Origin: Salinicoccus halodurans
GTDB taxonomy: Bacteria > Bacillota > Bacilli > Staphylococcales > Salinicoccaceae
NCBI RefSeq assembly: GCF_900114445.1
Contig: NZ_FOTB01000001.1
Location: 616,937 to 680,936, forward strand
Reading direction: 5' to 3'
Length of the DNA: 64,000 nucleotides
Positions 31,009 to 40,220 of the stretch are shown here, piece after piece. Each line of letters begins with the position of its first letter. Within the stretch, counting starts at the first letter, position 1. The position numbers and the translations under genes were made by a program. The notes beneath the pieces were generated by a model. It saw only the letters and a program-made list of their open reading frames with translations. It was not told where the DNA came from and did not search any database.

Positions 31009-31246
31009 ATCCGAAGCTTGGTTCTAACAGGAATGTTGTGTAGTATGTAAATCCTACAAAGAAAAGGACTAAGTATGCAGCGAATACATACATATACATT
31101 CTTTCAGTTAATTTCATATACCCCAACAGAATGAAGAAACCGGTTTGGGCGATGAAGAATAATGTCATCATCATCATATCTCCGACATAGAACAGGATTG
31201 CAAACATTGCAGTCCAGAATCCAAGTGTCTTAAATACCTTATCCAT
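31007..31246 (-). CDS. yqgY: DUF2626 small membrane protein (YqgY)
   Basis: 79 residues, methionine-rich, with three predicted membrane helices. MDKVFKTLGFWTA at the start and the length match YqgY. ATG 31246 is chosen because AAAGGA lies eight bases upstream; an ATG at 31288 would add 14 residues lacking family similarity. Function unknown. Confidence 0.82.
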   Translation of the reverse strand: MDKVFKTLGFWTAMFAILFYVGDMMMMTLFFIAQTGFFILLGYMKLTERMYMYVFAAYLVLFFVGFTYYTTFLLEPSFG

Positions 31247-31421
31247 AGGAACAGTCCTTTCATCGTTACTTAAACATATCATAATCAATTATAAATAAAG
31301 TTGACATTAAAGTAAACACTAAAAAAGCTAATAGTTTTGTAAGCTATTTCCATTAATCATAATTATACCTTAAAAACATATGCAAAAACAGAAAATCTGT
31401 ATATTTATTTCTGAAAAGATC

Positions 31422-31434
31422 AAAACGGCCTTTT
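31422..31434 (+). promoter_or_regulatory. candidate ComK box half-site upstream of comGA
   Basis: AAAACGGCCTTTT fits AAAA-N5-TTTT, one half of a ComK box, 33 bases ahead of the comGA start. No second perfect half-site is present at the expected spacing; the nearest (AAAATCTGTATAT at 31392) is poor. A TATATATAG at 31440-31448 may hold the -10. Confidence 0.4.
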
Positions 31435-31466
31435 TTACCTATATATAGGGTAGGAGGTGTTTTTTA

Positions 31467-32459
31467 TTGAAAACAATTTTAAGTGAAATCTTCAAAGACG
31501 CAATGCGTCAAAATGCAACCGACATTCATTTAACACTCGAGAGCAACACTGGTCTCATCAGAGTGAGAAGAAGAGGGGAAATGGTTACTCTGAATGAAGT
31601 GACCATAGAAGTATACAGGAAACTGATCAACTATTTGAAATTCACAGCTGAATTGGACATCAACGAGCATAAAGTGCCGCAAAGCGGCCGCACAGTATTT
31701 GAAACTGGAGAGCTTAAAGTCGGGGTGCGCGTAAGCACACTGCCAATCTCTCTGATGAACGAAATCATTGTCATAAGGATTCTCAATCCAATGGAAGACA
31801 GACAATCCGATGAATTATTCCATGCACGGGACAAGTATGAATTTCTAAAAGATTATATGTCACGAATGCAGGGGCTTATACTCTTTACCGGACCGACAGG
31901 ATCGGGCAAGACCACTTTGATGTACCGTCTCCTCGCGGATATCATTTCAGAAAACAAGCGTCATGTAATCAGCATAGAGGATCCCGTTGAATATGAACTG
32001 GACGGCATCGTACAGGTGGAAATCAACGAAAAGGCAAACATGGATTACGCACCGTTATTAAAAGGCGTCCTGAGATGCGATCCGGACGTAATCATGTTTG
32101 GCGAAATCCGCGATGCGAAAATTGCAACGGAACTGCTCAGGGCAAGTCTGTCCGGACACCTTGTACTCAGCACTTTCCACAGTAAATCCGCAACCAGTAC
32201 ATTAAGCCGTCTCAAAGATTACGGCTTATATGTTGAAGAAATGATACAGAGCCTTTCTCTTATCATCAACCAGAGAATAATTCACACCCAGAAAGGAAGT
32301 TACATCATCTATGAATTCATGGATGAGCATCAGATAAAAAAATATCTGTTGGATGGCACATCCGACATCTTCACGCTGTCAGAGCAGCTTGATACATTGC
32401 ATGAAGGAGGGATGATTACTGAAACGGAACTCACGTCGTTTAAGAGCAGGTTCAAATAG
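31467..32459 (+). CDS. comGA: competence pseudopilus assembly ATPase ComGA
   Basis: 330 residues, GspE/PilB-type secretion ATPase. Walker A GPTGSGKTT (about 141-149), Asp box IEDPVE, Walker B FGEIRD and His box HLVLSTFHS. It lacks the tetracysteine zinc motif common in larger PilB proteins. It powers the transformation pseudopilus at the cytoplasmic membrane. The start is a TTG at 31467 behind TAGGAGGTG. First gene of comGA-GG. Confidence 0.95.
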   Translation: MKTILSEIFKDAMRQNATDIHLTLESNTGLIRVRRRGEMVTLNEVTIEVYRKLINYLKFTAELDINEHKVPQSGRTVFETGELKVGVRVSTLPISLMNEIIVIRILNPMEDRQSDELFHARDKYEFLKDYMSRMQGLILFTGPTGSGKTTLMYRLLADIISENKRHVISIEDPVEYELDGIVQVEINEKANMDYAPLLKGVLRCDPDVIMFGEIRDAKIATELLRASLSGHLVLSTFHSKSATSTLSRLKDYGLYVEEMIQSLSLIINQRIIHTQKGSYIIYEFMDEHQIKKYLLDGTSDIFTLSEQLDTLHEGGMITETELTSFKSRFK

Positions 32460-32493
32460 ACTGGGGAAATATGACTCGCACTTTTTATACAAA

Positions 32494-33477
32494 TTGGCGG
32501 ATTTACTGGAAAACGGCTTCACGATGCATAATGCGCTTATATTCCTGCTTGAACAGTATGATGTGCTGAAAGAAAGAGATAAGAAAGATTGTCTGGTCAT
32601 GGTGGAGGAAGGGGCGAGCATCAGCAGTATTTTGAAACGTCTTGGGTTTAAGAACACCATCATCATACAGATTTCATTTGCAGAAATCCATGGGGAAATG
32701 CTCATGAATCTGAGGGAATCCGCTTTTTACCTCGATCATATGCGTAACACCTCAAAGAAGCTGATCAAGGCAGTTCAGTATCCGCTTGTACTGATAGCGA
32801 TATTCATCACTATGCTCGTCGTCCTCAACTATACAGTCATTCCCCAGTTCAATTCACTCTACAGTGCCATGGGGACGAGCTCACAGGGAGTCGTAACAAT
32901 ACTGACAGCATTTCTGCAGCTGCTGCCGCAGGCAGTGCTGATCGTCATCATGTCAGTTGCTTTGTTCGCCATCGCTGTCACTTTTGTCATGATGATGGAA
33001 AATGTAGAAAGAAAAGCAAAAATACTGCTGTTCATACCCATGCTGCGGTTTTATTTCAGAAGTTATCAAACCTACAGATTTGCCAGGGAATTCGGTTATT
33101 TCATAAACAATGGTCTAGAGGTAAAGGAAATTCTCGATCTGTTCATCCATCAGACACTGAATGAATATCTGCAGTATTCTTCCGCATTGATAGAAGAGAA
33201 GCTGATGCAGGGGGACACACTCTCCGGAGCAATCGGCGACATTGATATGCTGGATTCGAAACTTGCCGTGTTTGTCAGCCATGGTGAACAGAACAGCAGC
33301 GTCGGGAAAGAACTGATACTTTTCAGTGAGTACACACTGGAAAACATAGTAATGAAAATTGAAAACATCACAAGGAAAATCCAGCCGGTCATATTCCTGA
33401 TACTCGGATTGCTCATCATCTGTCTGTATCTCGTTATTGTGCTTCCGATATTCCAGATGATGGCTACTATAAACTAG
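32494..33477 (+). CDS. comGB: competence pseudopilus platform protein ComGB
   Basis: 327 residues from TTG 32494. PilC/GspF family with about three membrane helices (around 95-120, 140-165 and 300-322) and duplicated cytoplasmic domains (LADLLENGFT, FGYFINNGLEV). It recruits ComGA and pilins. The start is doubtful: the frame stays open back to 32416 and has the typical N-terminal residues upstream (YDSHFLYKL). GGAGG at 32406-32410 lies eight bases before an in-frame CTG at 32419. The true protein may therefore be 352 residues with a non-ATG start and overlap comGA. Confidence 0.9.
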   Translation: MADLLENGFTMHNALIFLLEQYDVLKERDKKDCLVMVEEGASISSILKRLGFKNTIIIQISFAEIHGEMLMNLRESAFYLDHMRNTSKKLIKAVQYPLVLIAIFITMLVVLNYTVIPQFNSLYSAMGTSSQGVVTILTAFLQLLPQAVLIVIMSVALFAIAVTFVMMMENVERKAKILLFIPMLRFYFRSYQTYRFAREFGYFINNGLEVKEILDLFIHQTLNEYLQYSSALIEEKLMQGDTLSGAIGDIDMLDSKLAVFVSHGEQNSSVGKELILFSEYTLENIVMKIENITRKIQPVIFLILGLLIICLYLVIVLPIFQMMATIN

Positions 33478-33489
33478 GAGGAATTATAA

Positions 33490-33822
33490 ATGATTAAAAA
33501 TTTAATGAAGAAAAAATTCAACAGCAAAAAAGATGATGGGTTTACATTGATTGAAATGCTCCTCGTGCTTCTCGTAATATCAGTGCTGATCATTCTTATC
33601 ATCCCCAATATTGCGGCACAGAGTGCCAATGTACAGGATACAGGGTGCGATGCACAGGTGAAGATGGTCCAGAGTCAGATACAGGCTTATACATTGAATG
33701 AAGGCGGTGCACCGGCATCTGTCAGTGCCCTTGTTCCGGATTATCTGACGAATGATCAGGTGACTTGTGCAAATGGAACCGGAATTGTGATTGTAAATGG
33801 CCAGGCAGCGAAATCGGAATAG
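33490..33822 (+). CDS. comGC: major competence pseudopilin ComGC
   Basis: 110 residues. Class 3 prepilin: basic leader then DDG|FTLIEMLLVLLVIS, with glycine before the ComC cleavage site (about residue 17) and Glu at +5. Two cysteines (TGC and VTC) in the globular part could form the stabilising disulfide known for Bacillus ComGC. AGGAGGAAT precedes the ATG. It polymerises into the DNA-uptake pilus. Confidence 0.93.
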   Translation: MIKNLMKKKFNSKKDDGFTLIEMLLVLLVISVLIILIIPNIAAQSANVQDTGCDAQVKMVQSQIQAYTLNEGGAPASVSALVPDYLTNDQVTCANGTGIVIVNGQAAKSE

Positions 33823-34231
33823 CGGCTTTACAATGATGGAAATGATGCTGACGCTGTTTATCATCAGCACATTGCTCATGATTACAGCTCATGCCATTCC
33901 GGAAAAGCATGAAAATTCAACGGATCAGGAAGTGAAAAATATTGCTTTCTTTTTCCAGGTTGCACAGACCAATGCATTGAATAAAAAGGAAGCGCATCTT
34001 GTGGAATTCGACCGCGTAAACCACCGCATCACCATCAAAAATGGTTTCGGACAGGCGTTGGAAGTTTATTCGCTCAATACATGCAGAATACTGCAGGGCG
34101 GGCTTCCCGGATTCCTATATAAATCCAACGGAGACACAAATGCATTCGGTACCATCCGGTTCGACTGCATGGGGGAACAGGTCAGTTTCATTTTCCAGAT
34201 CCAGAAAGGAAGGTTCAGAATTGAAAGATGA
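33797..34231 (+). CDS. comGD: minor pseudopilin ComGD
   Basis: 144 residues. Leader MARQRNRNSG|FTMMEMMLTLFIIS with Glu at +5. Overlaps the comGC end by 26 bases, and no clear ribosome site is visible, so it relies on coupled translation. Cysteines at NTCRIL and FDCMG may pair. Confidence 0.88.
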   Translation: MARQRNRNSGFTMMEMMLTLFIISTLLMITAHAIPEKHENSTDQEVKNIAFFFQVAQTNALNKKEAHLVEFDRVNHRITIKNGFGQALEVYSLNTCRILQGGLPGFLYKSNGDTNAFGTIRFDCMGEQVSFIFQIQKGRFRIER

Positions 34232-34484
34232 TGGATTCATGATGCTGGATGCAGTACTCGCGATGCTGATATTCTCAATGATCATCGGTGTGCTTATACC
34301 TGCATTGATGCTGATACGAACGACCGTAATCCATGCCGATAACACGCTCGAATTCAGCAGGTCATTATATATTGAACTTTTAAAGCATGATGAACCGGAA
34401 AATTTTGCACATGACGACTATATCCGCAAAGGAGACGCGATATGTGATAAAAACAATACGGAACTTTGTGTGCCGCTCAGGTAA
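34221..34484 (+). CDS. comGE: minor pseudopilin ComGE
   Basis: 87 residues from TTG 34221, which follows AGAAAGGAAGG. Short leader KDDG|FMMLDAVLAMLIFS with an acidic residue at +5 (Asp rather than Glu). Two C-terminal cysteines (AICDKN, ELCVPL). Overlaps comGD by 11 bases and comGF by 41. Confidence 0.8.
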   Translation: MKDDGFMMLDAVLAMLIFSMIIGVLIPALMLIRTTVIHADNTLEFSRSLYIELLKHDEPENFAHDDYIRKGDAICDKNNTELCVPLR

Positions 34485-34887
34485 AAATGGCGGTTTCACA
34501 TATATCGAGGCGCTCGCCGCCCTGTCAGTTGCGGCACTCATAATGTCAGCCATGCCTGCTGCAATTTCGTACTTCGAAACACTGGATGAGTATACACATG
34601 ATTTTGAAGCGGATTTTTTTGTCCTGGATATTACCGATGTGTATAACGAAAATAATAAGACGGCAGTGTCATCAACCGGCTTTTCTATAAACTTCGAGAA
34701 TGATAAACGAACAGTGAGCTACCGCAAATCCGGTGACAGGATCATTAGAAGCGTGGACGGCAGCGGTTTTGTTACTGTCATGTTCGGAGTTGAAAATTTT
34801 AATATCAAAGACAGTGGAAAAGAAGTCAATTTGACTGTCGAAACTGAAAATGGTGACTTCAATGAAACGTTTACTTTCAAAAAATGA
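34444..34887 (+). CDS. comGF: minor pseudopilin ComGF
   Basis: 147 residues from GTG 34444, chosen because AAAGGAG lies nine bases upstream. The in-frame ATG at 34387 lies well inside comGE. Leader GKNGG|FTYIEALAALSVAALIM with Glu at +5. The following domain is beta-rich, as in the ComGF family. Competence pilus minor component. Confidence 0.83.
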   Translation: MIKTIRNFVCRSGKNGGFTYIEALAALSVAALIMSAMPAAISYFETLDEYTHDFEADFFVLDITDVYNENNKTAVSSTGFSINFENDKRTVSYRKSGDRIIRSVDGSGFVTVMFGVENFNIKDSGKEVNLTVETENGDFNETFTFKK

Positions 34888-35035
34888 TGGATTTTTCAGC
34901 TTTTCTATATACATTATTCTCATTTATCTGATAAGTTTATACTATCAATATTACAATGAGATGATGATTACACTGGATATACGCATGAATTTTATAGAAA
35001 TCTATCAGGGTAAAATTCGCGGACTGGTTGAATAG
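34862..35035 (+). CDS. comGG: small ComGG-like protein
   Basis: 57 residues. A short basic N-terminus, then KNDG|FFSFSIYIILIYLIS, a prepilin-like glycine and a single hydrophobic helix. It occupies the comGG position at the end of the operon but is about half the usual ComGG length. The start could instead be ATG 34850. The identification rests on position and N-terminal form only. Confidence 0.6.
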   Translation: MKRLLSKNDGFFSFSIYIILIYLISLYYQYYNEMMITLDIRMNFIEIYQGKIRGLVE

Positions 35036-35047
35036 GAGAGAGGAACC

Positions 35048-35533
35048 ATGATTCTTATAGGCTTTATGGGAAGCGGCAAAAGCACAGTAGCTCGGGAATT
35101 GGGTGAAAGACTGTCACTGGATGTATTGGAGCTGGATGATGAGATAAGCAGGCTGAGCGGGAAAACTATCCCTGAAATATTTGCCGAAGAGGGGGAGGCG
35201 GGTTTCAGGTCGTATGAACATCAGGTGTTATCGGATGCCTGCAAAATCGACGGTATTATCTCGACCGGCGGCGGTATCATCACATATGATGATTCTTATG
35301 AAATTATAAAAAATACGGAGCGGAAAGTAATCTTTCTCAATGCTGAGTTCGAATCTCTGTATGACAGGATTTCGAATGACGCGACAAGGCCGCTTGCAAG
35401 CCAGCCTAAAGCACAGGTGAGGGCTTTGTATGACAGCAGGATAGAGAGATATAAAAGAGCAGCTGACCTGGAAGTGGATACCGCCTGCTGTCTCGAAGAC
35501 ACTATGAAAGCCATTCTGGATCCCACACCTTGA
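35048..35533 (+). CDS. aroK: shikimate kinase
   Basis: 161 residues. It phosphorylates shikimate in aromatic amino acid synthesis. P-loop GFMGSGKS (residues 5-12), shikimate-binding ELDDEIS (about 32-38), STGGGI (Gly-rich, about 77-82) and the lid arginine in NDATRPL. AGGAGAGAGGAA precedes the ATG. Directly behind comGG and ahead of gcv, as in S. aureus. Confidence 0.95.
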   Translation: MILIGFMGSGKSTVARELGERLSLDVLELDDEISRLSGKTIPEIFAEEGEAGFRSYEHQVLSDACKIDGIISTGGGIITYDDSYEIIKNTERKVIFLNAEFESLYDRISNDATRPLASQPKAQVRALYDSRIERYKRAADLEVDTACCLEDTMKAILDPTP

Positions 35534-35560
35534 CAGGCTTACACTTTTATTAGAATCAGC

Positions 35561-35590
35561 TTGCTATTTATTCACCCATGTGGGTATAAT
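35561..35590 (+). promoter_or_regulatory. promoter of the gcv operon
   Basis: TTGCTA (35561-35566), 18-bp spacer and TATAAT (35585-35590), placed about 35 bases upstream of the riboswitch aptamer. Confidence 0.72.
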
Positions 35591-35623
35591 AAGGTCGAAA
35601 TATTAATTGAATATTTTGCGATT

Positions 35624-35764
35624 GAACAATGCTCGAGAGAACGAGTGATCGTCGCCGAAGGAGCAAGCCGTACAGGTGAATCTCTCAGGCAAAAGTACAG
35701 CATTGGGACGCAATCCTGAAGACAAATCAACAGGGCAGCTCATACGAGCTGTTCTGTTTTTTTA
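35624..35764 (+). promoter_or_regulatory. glycine riboswitch controlling gcvT-gcvPA-gcvPB
   Basis: P1 arms AATGCT (35628-35633) and AGCATT (35699-35704) enclose the glycine aptamer core: CGAGAGA, GCCGAAGGAGCAA and CTCTCAGGCAAAAG. Only one full aptamer is present; GGGACGCAATCCTGAAG follows and may be a shortened ghost aptamer. The expression platform is the terminator at 35729. Glycine binding should favour read-through and switch on glycine cleavage. Confidence 0.95.
35729..35763 (+). terminator. riboswitch expression-platform terminator
   Basis: AACAGGGCAGCTC (35729-35741) pairs with GAGCTGTTCTGTT (35746-35758, two G-U pairs), followed by TTTTT. Confidence 0.92.
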
Positions 35765-35782
35765 AATTAAAGGAGGAGAATC

Positions 35783-36865
35783 ATGTCTGAATTAAAAAAG
35801 ACACCATTGTATGACTACTACCAGGAATCAGGAGCGAAAGTAATTGACTTTTCTGGTTGGGCACTGCCTGTGCAATTCTCAAGCATCAAGGAAGAACACC
35901 GTGCTGTGAGAGAAGCGACAGGTATGTTCGAAGTCAGTCATATGGGTGAAATCCGGGTTTCCGGCAAAGAATCTGTAGAGTTTTTGAACTACGCTCTGAC
36001 AAATGATGTGACAAAACTCACAGATGTAAGAGCACAGTATACTATGCTCTGTAACGACCGGGGCGGCGTAATTGACGATCTCGTCATTTATAAACTGGAT
36101 GAAAATGACTATCTGCTTGTAGTCAATGCCGGTAATACAGATACTGATTATGATGTACTTAAAGCGATCGGGGGCTTCGATGCTACTGTAGAAAATATTT
36201 CCAGTGAGTATGGACAGCTGGCTGTGCAGGGACCGGGTGCGCGTGCATTGGTGCAGAAGCACGTTGAGGAAGACATCAGTGAAATGAAGATGTTCCGTTT
36301 TAAAAAAGATGTAGATATCGAGGGGTCCAAAGTCATTCTCTCACAGACAGGATACACAGGTGAAGACGGCTTTGAGATTTACTGCGCAGCGGAAGATACT
36401 TTGAAACTGTGGAAACTTTTCCTTGACGGCGGTGCGGAACCTTGCGGGCTCGGTTCACGTGATACGCTGAGATTGGAAGCTGGCCTGCCGCTCCATGGTC
36501 AGGATCTGGCAGAAGACATCACGCCGGTTGAGGCGAATATGGGCTTTGCCGTTAAAACTGAAAAAGATGATTTTGTTGGTAAAGAAGTGCTCAAAGAGCA
36601 GAAGGAAGACGGTGCCCCAAGAAAACTCGGCGGTTTTGAGCTTCTTGAGAGAGGTATTGCCCGCACGGATTACGAGGTTAAGGACTTAGAAGGCAACAAA
36701 GTGGGTTACGTTACAAGTGGTACACAGTCACCATTGACTAAACGTTCTATTGGTCTCGCTCTTGTTAATGCAGACTTTTATGAGCTGGATAAAGAATTCA
36801 ATGTAATCGTCAGAAATAAAGAAGTGAAGGCGAAGTTTGTTAAGATGCCATTCCATAAAAATTAA
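35783..36865 (+). CDS. gcvT: glycine cleavage system T protein (aminomethyltransferase)
   Basis: 360 residues. It transfers the aminomethyl carbon from lipoyl-GcvH to THF, releasing ammonia. The N-terminal folate-binding region ([19 protein letters not shown]) and [16 protein letters not shown] are conserved. [10 protein letters not shown] marks the C-terminal barrel. AAAGGAGGAG precedes the ATG. First gene of gcvT-gcvPA-gcvPB; gcvH is not in this window. Confidence 0.96.
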   Translation: MSELKKTPLYDYYQESGAKVIDFSGWALPVQFSSIKEEHRAVREATGMFEVSHMGEIRVSGKESVEFLNYALTNDVTKLTDVRAQYTMLCNDRGGVIDDLVIYKLDENDYLLVVNAGNTDTDYDVLKAIGGFDATVENISSEYGQLAVQGPGARALVQKHVEEDISEMKMFRFKKDVDIEGSKVILSQTGYTGEDGFEIYCAAEDTLKLWKLFLDGGAEPCGLGSRDTLRLEAGLPLHGQDLAEDITPVEANMGFAVKTEKDDFVGKEVLKEQKEDGAPRKLGGFELLERGIARTDYEVKDLEGNKVGYVTSGTQSPLTKRSIGLALVNADFYELDKEFNVIVRNKEVKAKFVKMPFHKN

Positions 36866-36886
36866 CTGTGAGAAGGAGTGTATGAA

Positions 36887-38230
36887 TTGAGTCATCGTTA
36901 TTTACCATTAACAGAAAAAGATAAAAATGAGATGCTGGACACAATCGGCATCTCAGATATATCTGAACTTTTCAGCGATATTCCCGAGAACGTAAGGTTC
37001 AAAGGTGATTTGAACATCAAACCAAAGAAGAGTGAAACTTCACTGCTTCGGGAATTGGGACGTATTGCAAACAAAAACATCACGACGGAAACACACGTCT
37101 CATTTTTAGGTGCGGGTGCATATGACCATTACATCCCTACTGTGGTAGATCATGTGATCTCACGTTCCGAGTTCTATACGGCATATACACCTTACCAGCC
37201 TGAAATTTCACAGGGTGAACTTCAGGCCATCTTCGAATTCCAGACATTGATATCCGAGCTGACTGCTATGGATGTGGCGAACTCATCAATGTATGATGGT
37301 CCGACTGCTTTTGCAGAAGCGGCAACGATGGCAGCCGGAAAAACACGCAAGAAGAAAGTCGTTGTTTCAAAAGGTGTCCATTACCAGGCGGTCGAAGTAC
37401 TGAAAACATACTGTAAAGCCCAGAACATCGAAGTAGTAGAAGTGGGGCTGGACGGTTCATACACTGACCTTGAAAAGCTCGATGCAGCTTCTGATGAGGA
37501 TACTGCAGCAGTTATGGTACAGTATCCTAACTTCCTCGGCTCTGTTGAAGATCTGGAAGCAATCGAAAAGATTGCCCATAAGAATAAAGGCCTGTTTGTT
37601 GTAAACAGCAATCCGCTTGCACTCAGTATTCTGACACCACCGGGTGAATTCGGCGCTGACATCGTGACAGGTGATACTCAGGTGTTCGGTATACCGACAC
37701 AATTCGGCGGACCGCACTGTGGTTATTTTGCAGCGACAAGCAAATTGATGCGTAAAATGCCAGGAAGACTTGTCGGTCAGACTCAGGATGATGAAGGCAA
37801 CCGCGGTTTTGTATTGACACTTCAGGCTCGTGAGCAGCATATCAGGCGTGATAAAGCGACAAGTAATATCTGTTCCAACCAGGCGCTTAACGCACTTGCA
37901 TCTTCAGTTGCGATGAGCGCCCTCGGTAAAAAGGGCGCCGTGGAAATGGCAGAAAGCAACATTCAAAATACGTATTATATGAAAAATCAGTTGAAATCCA
38001 AAGGTTTCGAAGTACTGGATGGACAATCATTCAATGAGTTCGCAGTCAAACTTTCAAAAAACGTGGATGAAATCAATGACGTTCTTTATGATGATGGATT
38101 CATCGGCGGGTTCAACCTTGGCAGAGTAGATGAGAATTTCAAGAACCACATGCTTATTGCAGTCACAGAACTGCGTACTAAAGATGAAATTGATTCATTT
38201 GTTGAAAGGTTGGGTGAATACAATGCTTAA
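36887..38230 (+). CDS. gcvPA: glycine dehydrogenase (decarboxylating) subunit 1
   Basis: 447 residues, the N-terminal half of split P protein; together with GcvPB it decarboxylates glycine. [22 protein letters not shown], and GPHCGYFA are conserved. The lysine-containing PLP loop is on the other subunit. Start TTG 36887 ([13 protein letters not shown], as in Staphylococcus) lies eight bases after AAGGAG; the GTG at 36878 overlaps that site. Overlaps gcvPB by eight bases. Confidence 0.95.
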   Translation: MSHRYLPLTEKDKNEMLDTIGISDISELFSDIPENVRFKGDLNIKPKKSETSLLRELGRIANKNITTETHVSFLGAGAYDHYIPTVVDHVISRSEFYTAYTPYQPEISQGELQAIFEFQTLISELTAMDVANSSMYDGPTAFAEAATMAAGKTRKKKVVVSKGVHYQAVEVLKTYCKAQNIEVVEVGLDGSYTDLEKLDAASDEDTAAVMVQYPNFLGSVEDLEAIEKIAHKNKGLFVVNSNPLALSILTPPGEFGADIVTGDTQVFGIPTQFGGPHCGYFAATSKLMRKMPGRLVGQTQDDEGNRGFVLTLQAREQHIRRDKATSNICSNQALNALASSVAMSALGKKGAVEMAESNIQNTYYMKNQLKSKGFEVLDGQSFNEFAVKLSKNVDEINDVLYDDGFIGGFNLGRVDENFKNHMLIAVTELRTKDEIDSFVERLGEYNA

Positions 38231-39704
38231 GGGATCCAGTCCTTTGATTTTCGAAAGAAGCACAGAAGACCGTTTCGCATATTCACTTCCTGATCTGGAA
38301 GTTGAAAAGCACGAACTATCCGATATCATCGATCCGAAATTCATACGTAAGACAAAGGCCGAGCTTCCTGAAATCAGCGAACTCGATCTGATGAGACACT
38401 ATACAGAATTGTCCAATAAAAACCACGGTGTTGATTCAGGTTTCTACCCGCTCGGCTCATGTACAATGAAATACAATCCTAAAATCAACGAAAAAGTTGC
38501 CAGGATGCCCGGATTTGCAAATAGCCATCCTGAACAGAATGACAAGGCGATCCAGGGTTCACTGGAAGTTGTCTACGATATGCAGGAGCATTTGAAAGAG
38601 ATTACGGGCATGGATGAAATCACGCTCCAGCCGGCAGCAGGTGCACAGGGCGAATGGACTGCATTGATGATGATCAAAGCATTCCACGAAGCGAATGGCG
38701 ACCATAACCGTACAAAAGTGATTGTACCGGACTCTGCACATGGAACGAACCCTGCAAGTGCGGTAGTAGCCGGTTTCGAGGCGGTTACTGTAAAATCAAA
38801 CGACAGAGGGCTTGTCGATATTGACCATCTGAAGACCCTGGTGGGGAATGACACAGCTGCAATCATGCTGACAAACCCGAATACACTCGGTCTGTTTGAG
38901 GAAGACATTATTGAAATCCGTGACATCGTTCATGATGCCGGCGGCAAACTTTACTATGACGGGGCCAACCTGAATGCCATCATGGCCAAGGTAAGACCCG
39001 GAGACATGGGATTCGATGCGGTCCACCTCAATCTTCACAAGACATTTACTGGACCTCACGGCGGCGGCGGACCAGGTTCCGGACCTATCGGTGTAAAAGC
39101 CGAACTGGCGAAATTCCTTCCTAAACCGCTTGTTGTAAAAGATGAAGATGACACTTACAGAGTAGAGCACAACGTACCAGACAGCATCGGCCGCGTTAAA
39201 CCGTTCTACGGCAACTTCGGCATCTTCCTCCGTGCATATACCTATATCCGTACAATGGGACCCGACGGTCTTAAAGAAGTGTCAGAAAACGCAGTGCTCA
39301 ATGCCAATTATATGATGAGGAGACTTGAAGGCACCTTCGAGCTGCCATACGAACAGCATTGTAAGCATGAGTTCGTGATCAGCGGCTCCAGACAGAAGAA
39401 AATGGGCGTACGTACACTTGATATCGCTAAACGTCTGCTCGACTTCGGCTATCATCCGCCAACAATATACTTCCCGCTTAATGTTGAGGAATGTATGATG
39501 ATTGAACCTACTGAAACGGAATCAAAAGAAACTCTTGATGGATTTGTCGATACGCTGATCCATATCTCCAAAGAAGCTGAAGAGAATCCTGATATCGTAT
39601 TGGAAGCACCGCACACTACAGTCATCGGACGTTTGGATGAAACGCTGGCTGCAAGAAAACCTGTACTCAGATTCCAACGTGAAGAAATCATAGAAGAAAA
39701 ATAG
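38223..39704 (+). CDS. gcvPB: glycine dehydrogenase (decarboxylating) subunit 2
   Basis: 493 residues, the C-terminal half of split P protein. The PLP-binding lysine is in [19 protein letters not shown], and HGTNPASA and [10 protein letters not shown] are also conserved. ATG 38223 gives the staphylococcal N-terminus (SSPLIFERS) and overlaps the gcvPA stop; longer in-frame extensions lie within gcvPA. Confidence 0.96.
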   Translation: MLKGSSPLIFERSTEDRFAYSLPDLEVEKHELSDIIDPKFIRKTKAELPEISELDLMRHYTELSNKNHGVDSGFYPLGSCTMKYNPKINEKVARMPGFANSHPEQNDKAIQGSLEVVYDMQEHLKEITGMDEITLQPAAGAQGEWTALMMIKAFHEANGDHNRTKVIVPDSAHGTNPASAVVAGFEAVTVKSNDRGLVDIDHLKTLVGNDTAAIMLTNPNTLGLFEEDIIEIRDIVHDAGGKLYYDGANLNAIMAKVRPGDMGFDAVHLNLHKTFTGPHGGGGPGSGPIGVKAELAKFLPKPLVVKDEDDTYRVEHNVPDSIGRVKPFYGNFGIFLRAYTYIRTMGPDGLKEVSENAVLNANYMMRRLEGTFELPYEQHCKHEFVISGSRQKKMGVRTLDIAKRLLDFGYHPPTIYFPLNVEECMMIEPTETESKETLDGFVDTLIHISKEAEENPDIVLEAPHTTVIGRLDETLAARKPVLRFQREEIIEEK

Positions 39705-39708
39705 CATT

Positions 39709-39737
39709 AAAAAAAGGACCCGCGGGTCCTTTTTTTA
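39709..39737. terminator. terminator between gcvPB and yqhL
   Basis: AAAAAAAGGACCC (39709-39721) with GGGTCCTTTTTTT (39724-39736); usable on both strands. Confidence 0.93.
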
Positions 39738-39744
39738 ATACAGA

Positions 39745-40131
39745 TCATTTTGATTTTGTTTTTATTTTTCCAGTCCATTTGCTGATGCCGTTTTTCAGCA
39801 TGTAAATATCACTATACCCCTTTTTCTTGAGCATTTTTGCCGCTCTGACTGACAGCCTGCCATTATGATCATATAAATAGATCGGCTGATCTTTTCTTAA
39901 TGAATTCATTTTCATAGAGAAGTTCATCATTGGAATATTCCTTGCGCCCATGATATGACCGTGTTCATACTTTTCCTTTTCTCTCAAATCAATCAATTGA
40001 ACTCTTCTCAGGTCTTTTTTAAATTCTTCTTCCGACAGGGTTTTGACATTACGCATGTTCCTGTATCCGTTTAATAGAAGCAACAGCAGGACAACGACAG
40101 CCGCCAGAAGGATGATCATCCAATTTTCCAA
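39745..40131 (-). CDS. yqhL: membrane-anchored rhodanese-like protein (YqhL), catalytic Cys replaced
   Basis: 128 residues. N-terminal membrane helix (about 5-22) and one rhodanese domain (about 35-125: IDLREKEKYEHGHIMGARNIP). The active-site loop reads LYDHNGRLSVRAA, so the usual catalytic Cys position holds Asp (YDHNGR in place of YCxxGxR). Sulfurtransferase activity is therefore unlikely; a binding or scaffold role is more plausible. The yqhL-lipM neighbourhood matches Bacillus yqhL-yqhM. Divergent from lipM. Confidence 0.85.
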   Translation of the reverse strand: MENWMIILLAAVVVLLLLLLNGYRNMRNVKTLSEEEFKKDLRRVQLIDLREKEKYEHGHIMGARNIPMMNFSMKMNSLRKDQPIYLYDHNGRLSVRAAKMLKKKGYSDIYMLKNGISKWTGKIKTKSK

Positions 40132-40178
40132 AACTCATCTCTCCTTAAAATTTCACATAAGTATATTATAAAGATATT

Positions 40179-40187
40179 TGTTATACT
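40179..40187 (+). promoter_or_regulatory. extended -10 element of lipM
   Basis: TGtTATACT lies about 34 bases before the lipM ATG. No clear -35 is seen. Confidence 0.45.
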
Positions 40188-40220
40188 TTTAAAGAGGAAA
40201 TGATAAGGGAGAGATGAGGA

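Noticed and set aside
36840-36890. gcvPA starting at GTG 36878
   Set aside because: That GTG overlaps the AAGGAG ribosome site; TTG 36887 gives correct spacing and the conserved MSHRY N-terminus.
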